Source: Chiridota heheva (lineage: Eukaryota > Echinodermata > Holothuroidea > Apodida > Chiridotidae). Taken from it: 64,000 nucleotides of DNA. Both the position numbers and the translations under genes were made by a program. The stretch is taken from the NCBI GenBank assembly GCA_020152595.1, contig JAIGNY010004478.1, positions 1 through 64,000 on the forward strand, written 5' to 3'. The first letter of the stretch is position 1. Every line of letters begins with the position of its first letter. The notes under the pieces were generated by a model. It was not told the DNA's origin. It saw only the letters and a program-made list of their open reading frames with translations, and did not search any database. Below, piece after piece: positions 11,196-22,400 of the stretch.

Positions 11196-11386
11196 AACCG
11201 TAGATGAAGAATCACTATTTTCAATACCCGCACTGTCATGCTTCAAGACTGAAAAAATGCCAATATTTGCCCAATCTTTAAAACAGGAAACTATGGACCT
11301 ATTAGTTTGCCATTATAAGTTTGCAAGCTATTTGAAAGTGTAATTTGTGATGCACTCGTTTTTCCTACATCATATAACATTTTGAG

Positions 11387-11573
11387 CAGGCACGAAGCCG
11401 CGGTTAACCCCCACCCCTTATCCCCCTTCCCCTTTGCTTAATGTCGGTTTTGGGGGGAGGGGAAGTTTTTAAAAATTATTGTGACGGTTATGCTTCTAAG
11501 TTTTTCAACTATAGTTCACTCAGGTGGATTTTTTTCTCTCTATTAAATTATTAAATTTCTGGCTACGTGCCTG
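11387..11573. mobile_element. hAT-type MITE, 187 bp
   Basis: Ends CAGGCACGAAGCC and GGCTACGTGCCTG are inverted copies with one mismatch. Flanking octamers ATTTTGAG and ATTGTAAG agree at 6 of 8 positions, a decayed 8-bp duplication. It splits the RT reading region of the second LINE, so it inserted after that LINE. No coding capacity. Confidence 0.7.
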
Positions 11574-11676
11574 ATTGTAAGTAATAAGCAATTCGGCCTG
11601 TAACCTGCAACTATTTGATACTATTTATGTTATTTCTTTTGTTCTCGATGAAGGAGGTTGTTGTGATATTTTATAC

Positions 11677-12847
11677 TTGGACTTTAATAAAGCTTTCGAT
11701 AGTGTACCTCACAAGCGATTACTTCTCAAGCTTAACTCTTTTGGAGTCAGGGGCAAGATACTTGCCTGGATTAAAAACGTTTTGACAAACAGAAAACAGA
11801 GAGTGTCCATTAACGGTGCACAATCAGTTTGGCATCCTGTTATTAGTGCCGCACCCCAGGGTAGTGTACTTGGTCCAATTCTTTTTCTTGTATTTATTGA
11901 AGACATGCCTGATTATGTGAACTGTCATACCAGATTATTTGCTGATGATACCAAATGTTTTTCAAGTATTTCTTGCTTCGAGGACTATTTATCGTTTGAA
12001 ACTGACATCGACAGCTTGGTTTGCTGGTCCAGTAAACGGCAACCTGCAGTTTAATTCTACAAAATGTAAAATGATGAATCTTGGAAGGAACAATCCCTGT
12101 ATGAATTATCACGTGTAATGATAGAGTTTATTCCAACTTAATGGTTGTTCTGAGGAGTGTGATCTTGGCGTGACATTTCAATATAATCTTTCTTTTTCGA
12201 AACATATTGCCAATATTTCAGCAAAAGCAAATCTGATCCTTTGTCTTTTTAAGAAATCTAAGTTTCAGTGTATGGATGTGGATATGTTCCGAGTTATATA
12301 CAAAGCTTTAGTGAGATCAGTTTTAGAATATGTTAATACCTGTTTAGAATACCTGTTTGGAATTCGTATATACGAAGCAAGACGCCAGGAAAATTGATTG
12401 TTGTCTATTCAAGATCTTCCGTATTGTGACCGTTCAAGAAATATTGGCATACCTTGGCACTTCAGTACAGACTTGTCAGAAATGATATGATGCAAGTGTA
12501 TCAAATTCTACATGGTTTTGAAGACATGGTATGCAGGTTTAGCGAAGAGCCACTAGACTTATGCCGGAGTACATGGCGATATGATTCAGGTTTTTAAGTT
12601 CCTATCTGGTAGTGATGCTTTGACTTCCCGTTATTTCTTACATGTTTCAGCTAATCCTCATGTGACACGTGGTAACAATTTGAAGTTGACCAAAGAGTTC
12701 TCACGGATAGATATTCGGTGTTTTAGCTTTTCGCAAAGAGCTGTTAACGAGTGGAATGGTTTGCCTGAGTTGTTAGTTAGCTCTAATTCTGTTCACAATT
12801 TCAAAGTCAACATTAATAAGTTCTTTACTAACTCTGGGCGTCTTTGA
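11677..12847 (+). pseudogene. LINE reverse transcriptase fragment (second family)
   Basis: Frames 11677-12054, 12164-12397 and 12581-12847 carry successive RT palm, thumb and C-terminal motifs, broken by stops at 12052 and 12395. The catalytic FADD is present. The APQG box has Ala where VPQG is usual. Confidence 0.8.
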
Positions 12848-12959
12848 TTTTTTTTGTTTGGGTGGTGGTGGTGTTAGTTTGGGCTTTTTATGGGGTAACT
12901 TACCCTTGGCCCGTAATCTAGTTATGTTATGTTACATAACATACATTTGAGCAAGATAA

Positions 12960-13325
12960 AGATTACAAGGCATGAGGTCACACTTAGAAACTAGAAAAAG
13001 CTAGATGCAGGACAACACGACACCTATCTAGGCTTTTGGCATCATCAATACTTGGAACAGTTTGAATGATCATGTTGTTAGTGCCCCATTAATTAACAGT
13101 TTTAAGTCAAGGCTAAATATGTTTTGGAATGATCACTCGTTGAAGTTCAACCCTGACTGCCTGTAACTGCTGGCTCTTGGCCATGTTTGAAGTTCGTAAA
13201 AATATGTCTGCAAGACTGCACGCCATGATCTGTAGAAGGAAAGCAACAAGTCTACCAGAATTACAACAATCTTGGTAGAAATACAGGCCGCAGTGTTAAC
13301 CGTATGAATCGTTTTTGGCAATAAA
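12960..13325 (+). mobile_element. LINE 3' fragment with AATAAA just upstream of RABL2
   Basis: Reads a degenerate LINE C-terminus: KLEKARCRTTRH near 12985, then WNSLNDHVVSAPLINSFKSR and FWNDHSLKFNPDC with a stop at about 13163. An AATAAA lies at 13320-13325, 53 bp before the RABL2 ATG. The fragment probably contributes to the RABL2 5' flank or 5' UTR. Confidence 0.7.
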
Positions 13326-13377
13326 CATTGATTAATTACGCCCTCAATTTGTGTTGCTCACATATTTTCTTTCAATC

Positions 13378-13475
13378 ATGGATAAGAGACAGAAGATGCC
13401 GACCGAAAGTGATAAAACCAATGAAAACAGTGTGAAAATAATTTGCCTTGGCGACTCTGCCGTGGGAAAATCAAA
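13378..13475 (+). CDS. RABL2: RABL2 exon 1
   Basis: ATG at 13378 gives a short acidic leader and the P-loop GDSAVGKS. The exon ends in phase 2 (AA) before GTAAGT. No other in-frame ATG lies between here and the LINE fragment upstream. The second Met at residue 7 is possible, but the first gives the usual length. Confidence 0.93.
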
Positions 13476-16400
13476 GTAAGTAAATTTAAATAGCATTCAT
13501 GGTGTTTACGGTTTTTGATATTGCTGCGATTGGTAAATAACATACGTCTCAACTCCGGCTACATTCAAATGAACTTGTTAGGCAATTAGGCTGTTAACAA
13601 TTGAATACGTTTTTGTGTAACATTAGGCTGAAGCAGTGGCATTAGGCCTAGGCTACAGACTGGACCAGTTCCAACGAGAAATGTGTTTTTATTTCATAAT
13701 TTCATAATAATAGATTTTTAGGATTGCAGAACAATTTGCAATGGTAAAATCCTAGTATAGCAGTACATTTCTATGTAAGGATTTTTGCTTTTTCTTTTTT
13801 AATTTTGGTTTTGACTTTTGTTCTGTTGTATTGATGTATGATTTGTTAAATTTAATTAGTTTTGGCTTTCCGATCGAAACTTTTACTCGTCAGTGTGTAT
13901 CCTATTACCAGTTTAATATTATTATACACATCTCTTGGTACGGGTTGACAATTTACGAGGGTTGCCATACGAGGGTTGTTAGAGATTAGGTACAATTCCT
14001 ATGTAAATTAAAATTCACACTATGTAGAAAATTGATGATTGAAAAATAACTTACCTTTTGGATATTCTTATATCAATTAGCCTAATTAATCCACTTTTAC
14101 AAAAAACTTTTCCAAAATCTTTACCTATTAAGCACCACGACAGGATAAAGTTCTCCGAGATTCATATTTTGGTCTCCATTTTCAAGTCACCGCATGTTTG
14201 TTATTAATTATTCAACATCTGCAAATATGTTTTAGAATGTTCCACTAAACTGCAAGTTGATTTTTTGCTGACAACATTTTTTTTTGTTCATGTAATTTTA
14301 ATAAATAGTTTTGGTAAAAAAAATAAAAAACTGTGTCCAAAAACAAATAAATAAAGCATAAAGAAATGTTTAGATTATATAATTGTACTTCATAAATATC
14401 ATCCTATTTTCTACTCAAATAATCTAAAACAGATTACTCCTGCTAAAATGTTATAGCCCCGATGGCTAGAGCTGTGACCATTTAGCGTGTACACGCTACA
14501 CGCTCGCAAATCCTTGTAAACGTTTACTAAATACTTTATAGTCAGTCTTGCCGTTGAAAATCAATATGATCATTCATGATTCAATCACACACACATTCGG
14601 CTGACAAATTTCCAATCAATGACTTTTTACACACTGTAAACCCGATTAGCATAATCCTTTTTAGATGTGTGAATCACAAATGCGCAGTAATCACCAATGT
14701 AAAATGCACCGGGAATGTGCAGCAGTAAACAGTGAAATTAAGAATTGGCCTAACGTTAGGCCATAAGGCTTTAAATTCCACGCAATCAAGGCCCGTTTTA
14801 CAAGCTGTTAAAACACTTCAAAAATACTTGAATCCTGACAATCAGTACATTTACATGTAAATATTACCGGATGAGTCAAATAATTTTTGCAAGAAAGAAA
14901 AAATATTGCAAAATAAACAAACAGAAAAAGGATTTAACAGAGCTGAAATTCTGCATGCTTAGCAAAGATGGCGGCCATTTTTTCGAGAGGACTGATATTT
15001 CAGAACTTCCTGGTGGTGGTGGCGTAGTTTTGAAATGTTTTACGGCGAGGTATATTATAGGCCTAGTATGCAAGATTTTCACAGAACTTTGAAAGCCGTA
15101 GCGAATTGGACAAAAAAGTTACGCGATGATGAGTTTAAATGACTTTGAAAGGAAGTTATCTGTTCTTTCTAAAGTGAATTTTCATGCATATTTTCCATAA
15201 AAATGATGATTTATACTGTAGAGAAGTAAACTTTTTACGATTTGGAAAGCAAAACTCAGCATCTATTTTGGCAATGCAGTCAGTGCTTTTGCAATACTAG
15301 TTCTGCGATTTTTTTACTTCGCTAAATAGTTTTGGAGCAATTTTGGTGTATTTCCGAAAATTACGGTACTAAACTCGTGTACACGATACACGCTCGCTTT
15401 TTTTTGGCGTGTACACGTTTACTAAAATCCCTAAACGTTCACAGCTCTAATAGGGAGGGATGCCATGTGGGACATGGATGGGGGCCATGCGGGACATATG
15501 ATATAATATATACCATGTGGTATACACCAAGGGCAATATCAGGCATAATTATTTGACTAGACCTTTTTTTCTTATTCAACAAGACATTTGCATATACAGT
15601 AAGTAATTATATGAACTGACACTTTCATACATAGTATGCTCAATCAGGGACTGATAGCTAGGATGAGACTTCTTATGGAGCCTATGGGATGTCATGTGGG
15701 ATATGGAGTGGGATGCCATGTGGGACATGGGGTGGGATGCCATGTGGGACATGGGGTGGGATGCCATGTGGAACAGGGTGGAATGCCATGTGGAACATGG
15801 GGTGGGATGCCACGAGTAACACTGGGTGGGATTCCACAAGTAACACAAGAGTGTAACATAGGTTGGGATGCCATGTGTGTCATAGGGTAGGAGGCTATGT
15901 GGGACATAGGTAGGATGTCATTGGAACATTAGGAGGGACACCATGTGGAACATATGGTGGGATCTACAGTAATCTGGGACATAAGGTGGGATTCCATGCG
16001 GGACATCAGTTTGGAAGCCACTGATGCAGGACATAAGGTGGGATGCCATGGGAGACATAGGCAGAGATGCCATGTGGTACACAAGGAGGGATTCCATGTG
16101 GGACATAGGGATGGATGTCATGTGGTACATATGGTTGGATTAATGTGGGACTAACATGTAGGATGGGATCCATGTGGGACATAGGTTGGGTGGCCATGTG
16201 TGACATAGGGTAGGAGGCTATGTGGGACATAGGGTAGGAGGCTATGTGCGACATAGAGTAGGAGGTCATGGGGACATGGGATGTGATGCCATGTGGGACA
16301 TAAAGTAGGATGTTGGGACATTGTGAGGGACACCATGTAAAACATATGGTGGGATCCAATCTGGGACATAAGGTGGGATGCCATGCGAGACATCAGGTTG

Positions 16401-19400
16401 GAAGCCACTGATTCGGGACATAAGATGGGATGCCATGGGGGACATATGGAGAGATGCCATGTGGTACATATGGTTGGATTAATGTGGGACATACATGTAG
16501 GATGGGATCCATGTGGGACATAGGTTGGGATGCCATGTGTGACATAGGGTAGGAGGCTATGTGGGACATAGGGTAGGAGGCTATGTGGGACATGGGGTAG
16601 GGGGCATGGGATGGGATGCCATGTGGGACAAAAAGTAGGATGTCATTGGGACATTGGGAGGGGCACCATGTAGAACATGGTGGGATCCAATCTGGGACAT
16701 AAGGTGGGATGCCATGCGGGACATCAGGTTGGGATTCCATGTGGGGCATATGGTGGAATGCCACATGGGACAAGGGATGGGGTGGGATGTCATGTGGTAC
16801 ATGAGGTGGGATGCCATGTGCACGTACTGTACAGTATGTTTACCAGTTACTGTGCGTACATCAACTTAATTTTTTGAAGCAGCGAACATGTGCAGCTTGC
16901 TATGTCATCGCAACTGCAAGTATTTTTGACTGTTGCTCTTCGAAATTTGAGGTCAAAAATTGGCTGTCGGCGCTTGATAGGACATGAATAATATGAGAGA
17001 ACATTTCTAATTACACATCACCTTTCATGTAAAATTCATGATAAGATTTTTTTAACGAAAAAATTGTCCATTATTTTCAAGTGGTTTCACACCCGGCAAT
17101 GACTTCTGCATTATGTAAGAAATACAAACATTTTACAACACATTTTATATTATTTCTTTTATGATCAGAATTGAATGATAGTAAGTTTAGTTGATAAAAC
17201 GGACTAAGCCAAAACAGACTAAGCCAAAACGGACTAAGCCAAAACGGACTAAGCCAAAACAGACTAAGCCAAATGACAGAAGAAAGTTCATGCTAATTAA
17301 TTGCCATTTCAGTGAACGGGCTTAATTTTTTTTTATCAAAAGTTCTATGCCATCAAATATATTGCAATATTAGACCTAGCCAAGAAAAAAATAGTCGTGG
17401 AATAGGTGTAGGACAATTTTGCTTAACCTAATTTCAAATATAAACAGATTTATTTTTCTTTTAAGATTTTGAAAATTACAACTCATGTTTTATTGTAGCT
17501 GTCCAAACGCGAGTGTCCGCATATCAACCTTCAGCTCCGCATTAAATCTATGTGATGGGGTGTATGTGTAAACTACAATCCAGTATATAGGCCTATGCAT
17601 GGAGGTATGATAGACAAAAGTAGAAGAGAGGAATGTAAGCAGATGTTCTGCAATCAAAAATTAAACAACACAAATATATTGTAATGCCATTGAAGCATTG
17701 GGCCAGTGGCGCAACTAGAGGTCAGGGGCCCGTGGGAAATTTAGCGTTGCGCTCATGGGGAATTTAGTATTTGGGGGGCCCATGGGGAATTAAGCATTCG
17801 GGCCCCATAAAAATAACATCGCAGTGTCCTAGCCGTCCCCCACCCCCCTCCTAAAATAATAAAAATTGTTTGGGGCTTGTGTAGATGGGGCCTGTGCAGT
17901 TTACCTACCCAATTGTTGTGCCACAACTAGAGGTCTGGGGGCCTGTAGGAATCACGTTCTAGACTTCATGACAAACACATTGCAGTGGCCAAATGCCTCT
18001 GGGCCCGTGGGGTTTACTCACCGTATTGTTGCTTGGAGCTTTTGTTACAATTGTGACATAGGTTTCAAATTGCTATGATTTACATATCCGGGGTGGGGAG
18101 TTTTCTTTTGCAGTATGTACCCAACACTCAATAACATTTGCAGATTTGAAAAATAACTGCAAAAACGTTTTCCTAAAGGAGCACTAGAACGAAAAGTGAG
18201 GGCGTATTTTTAGGGGTCCCAAAAATGGAATGCTTATCTAGTACCCAATGGTGTAGTAATTTTCTGGTTAATATATATGAATATGAGGGCAAAGTGACCT
18301 TTGCCCTCATGTCGTCTGTGGGGTATGGAGACATAAAGTTTATCAATCTGTTGTGGATAATATATCTGTGAAATTCACAAAAATAAACACCCTCGCTTTT
18401 CGGTCTAGCACTCCTTTAACATGGAAAGGGATTCAGGGACCTGTAATGTAGCTAGGTCCCTTCAGGCCCGGGGCGAGTGGGAGCCCCTATGATATAACAA
18501 CGCCCACACCTAGGAGCGGGGTCCTATACATACGGGCTGTATTTTTTACTGGCCTTCTTAGGGACGAGCTGGTTGCCCCTCTCCCCCCAGACCCCTAGCT
18601 GATTTTAAAAGTGGATGGGTGCTAGACTTGTTGAGGGGCACATTAATGCACATGCCAAGCACTGCATGTTTTGGGCGTGGAGTCACGGGGGCCCCCTTAA
18701 AGCTCAATTTCCTGGTGAGGAAGCTCTGCGATTTTAGCTACAATCATGCATTTTAGAATGAAGCTATTCTGAATGGTAAGGACCAGCCATTAGCCAAACA
18801 GGACAATTGCTTACTATGCTATCATTCTGTGATTTGTATTTATGTAAGGTATTTCATTTACGAGGCTAATTAAGATCAGGAAGCAGGGCGGATCCCACAG
18901 GGGGCAGGGCGTGCCTACTGAGGGGCGAGGCGGGCCTCCCCTGTGAAACAGCAAAGCTAATGGTCTTCCCCCCTCCTGGTTACGCCACTGGCGGGGACCC
19001 TGACAAGTCACTTTTAAAAAGTTATCAAGATGTCTTGGAATTTTTAACATTTTGGCCCGAGACCCTGACATTAAAATTGACGGTTGGACCTGTACTTTAT
19101 AGACCAAGACATTCACATTAAGATTGACGGTTGGACCCCCAATTTTTGGAGCGAGACCTGGCACTAAAATTGGTGGCTGGAACCCCTTCTTGGACCGTGA
19201 CCTGACACTAAACTTGACGGATTAGACCCAAACTTTTTCAGTTGGACAGAGATTTTGAAATTAAAATTGCCGGTTAGACCCTCAATTTTTGGACCGAGAC
19301 TTTGAGATTAATATTGACAGTTGGACCCTTAGTTTTTGGACAGAGACCCTGACACTAAAATTGATGGGTGTACCCCAACTATTTGGACCGAGACCCTGAC

Positions 19401-22400
19401 ATTAAAACTTACGGTTGGACCCCCGTATTTGCTACTGAAACTAAAGCCAAGATACACCACTTCATGTAACCTGTCATCAGTGACAGGGCCAGGCACCACG
19501 TACTAGGCAGGGAGGGACAACAGCATTATTTTTTGGAGAGACACAAATTTTGTAAAGTGGTGAAATACGTGTCGTGGGTCACATAACCAAAACTCAAGAC
19601 AATCCAGGGAGCTATAAGTCATCCCTTCCCCTTCTAGTTTGAAGGGTAGATAATGCAATCCCTGACAAAAATAAATGACACAAAACACTAGACATTCACA
19701 TCTTATGCGAGTTTCATTCACATATAAATCAAACAAATGTCATTCAAACCCCTCCCCTCCCTTGCCCGTATTATTTTATGTTGTTGGATGCACAACCCCC
19801 TCCCCTCCCTTGCCCGTATTATTTTCATGTTGTTGGATGCATCACCAGACCCCTAGCTTGATTTAAAAAGGGCAGGGTGCTAGACTTGTTGAGGATCACA
19901 TTAATGTGCGTGCGAAGTGCTGCGTCTTTTCGGCATGGAGTCCTGGGCCCCCTTACGGCCCAATCCCATGGTGAAGAAGCTCTGGGATTTTAGCTATAAT
20001 CATACCTCAGAATGAAACTATTCTGATTGAGAAGGACCATTCATGTGCCAAACAGGACAATTGCTTACTATGCTATCATTCTGTGTTCTGTATCCATGTA
20101 AGGTATTCATTTATGAGGTTAATTAAGATTATTAATTTTAAAAAATCCCCTCCCCCCCCCAATTTTTTTCTCATGAGGGGTAGGGCTGACCGCCAGGGGG
20201 GCAGGACGGGCCCACGGAGGGGCAGGGCGGGCCCCCTGTAAAACAGCAAAGCTAGGGATCTGCTTTTGTAATATCATAAATATTTGATGCAGAACATACA
20301 AAACATATCAGGATTCCTTACAATAATCACCATCAAATCTACTTTTACAGTAGGTCAACAAGAGTGAAAACTTGCACATGTTTTCCACTGACTTTATACT
20401 TGTGTTAAAATGTATTAAACAAATGGACATGCTTGTTATCAACATCAGTAACAAACAGCATGAAAGGAGACTTCTTGTTTTTTGCAAGATCTGTGGATAC
20501 GTAGCAAATACTATAGTAAAATTAGATAAAATATTTTATTACCCAAGAAAATACCAAAATCAGTGAAAATGATTCATTTGAAAGAATTTTGAATATTAAG
20601 GCTTAATCAAATTAAGGACAAATGATGCAATGTTTCATGTACATTTGAGCATCAGAAAGAGAAAACCTATGAATGTCCTAATGCTTGAGCAATTAACCTC
20701 TCTGAGTAATGATGATTGGCAGCTTTTTCAACCAATCACAGTATGAATTTGCCTAGCAACAAAATCTGCATAACTAAGTGGGGCAAAAATCCTATGCGGT
20801 ATACAGTACAGCTAGCTAGTGGCACGCGTTCATGCAGTCAATGTACAAAACAAATTTCTGCACACACAGACTGAGTGAGGACAAAATGCGGTACAAAAAT
20901 TGCGCTTACCGTGGCCCACTACAGGATTTGTATATCCGATTCCTCTTACCCAGAACGGTTAGCAAATGTTCCTTTGCTAAAACTCTAAAGATTTAGAAGA
21001 GTGCCATATGGATTAAAGCTTGCAGTGGGCCACATGAACATCCAAATGTCAATGCATTGGTCATGCATGAATGCGAATTTGAGGTTTATTTTTCCCACCT
21101 AGTTACCACGTTGCTATGGTGGGTGTGGCTTTCTTAATTGGAGATGCAGGTTAATTGAATGTAACCATCAAGTGGTTTTGAATCTTCATCATACTTTCAA
21201 TCAGAATCAAGCAGGAGAAAACAGTCTGGTGATTTTCAGTGACTGAAATTTAAGACAAAATTTGAAAGAATTGCAATCAATAGTTTGAGCTGCCGTCTCT
21301 CTCTTTCATACTTTGCAAACCCTTGCATGATTAAAATATCTTTTAACTTTGATTAACTCGAGTGCATCTTTAAAAAACACTTGCTGAAAACTCACATACA
21401 CCCCTGATTAAAGCCCAAATCATGCTTGGAGACAATATTTCAGCCTCTCCAAGCCAAGAGTGAGCACAAGCACTGCATCAAAGTCTACCATTATCAATCG
21501 GGTCAAGAGCCCTGGCCACTGCACGAGATGCAAAGGAGAACCCATCAAAAAGCTTGAGCACGAGGTGAAGCAGACTGAATCATTGAAAACGCTCCATTAG
21601 TTGACAATCATGATTCGGAAAGGTTCATTCTTGGGCCAGGCTGGAAACCGACATGTGTGCCTCTTGGAAAAGAAACAAAGATATAAAAGGGCTTGTTTAT
21701 AACAAATACACTTTTGTCAAAGCTAAAAATGAAGATTTAAAATTAGCAGTATGCTGTCAAAGACCAATAGTGAATACGAAAGCATTTGAAATTTCATATG
21801 GGTTTTGACCAGCACAAAGATGAATAAGTACGGGAGATCCGTTACATCTAAGGAAATATACAGTAATCCAAACAAAATATGGAAGCCGCCAATGAACAGG
21901 GCTACCCATAAGGCAGCATTCTGATTGCGCTTGTCAAGTGTAAGGATTAATTTCCAATCATTTAGAAAAAGGTACAGCAGCTAAATTTCAAAGAAATACA
22001 CAAACATTGTCTTGGATCTGCAATTATGACATCACACTGTGCACTGTACACATACTGCAATGGTTACAAGGTTACTACAATGACATCACATGACATCACA
22101 CAATTATGACATCACACATACTGCAAGGTTACTACAATTATGACATCACACTGTACACATACTGCAAGGTCACTGCAATTATGACATCACACTGTACACA
22201 TACTGCAAGGTCACTACAATTATGACATCACACTGTACACATACTGCAAGGTCACTACAATTATGACATCACACTGTGCACGTTACTGCAAGGTCACTAC
22301 AATTATGACATCACACTGTACACTGTGAGGTCACTTTTCAACACTGGTGAAATCTTTGAAATGTAATATCTCCAAAACAGAAAAAGATATTAACATGTTT

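Larger units (their letters stand above)
11259..12910 (+). mobile_element. second LINE family, degenerate RT region
   Basis: The 5' remnant at 11259-11365 reads ANICPIFKTGNYGPISLP, the RT motif before the palm, then CKLFESVICDAL. After an inserted MITE it resumes with LDFNKAFDSVPHKRLLLK, APQGSVLGPILFLVFIEDM and TRLFADDTKCF. Later pieces read DLGVTF...FSKHIANISAKAN and a C-terminus with FSFSQRAVNEWNGLPE. The 3' end lies near 12910-12950, by TTATGTTATGTTACATAACA. Different from copies A and B at the protein level. Jockey/CR1-like by motif; clade not resolved. Confidence 0.82.

Noticed and set aside
15576..16877. Overlapping His/Met/Ser/Pro-rich and Gly/His-rich frames
   Set aside because: By-products of the 24-bp minisatellite, whose period is a multiple of three; no initiation context or unique domain.
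17704..18991. Single 1.3-kb hAT element between CAGTGGCG and CGCCACTG
   Set aside because: The ends are similar, but flanking octamers CATTGGGC and GCGGGGAC do not match, and a TTAA MITE and another repeat lie between; more likely separate fragments.
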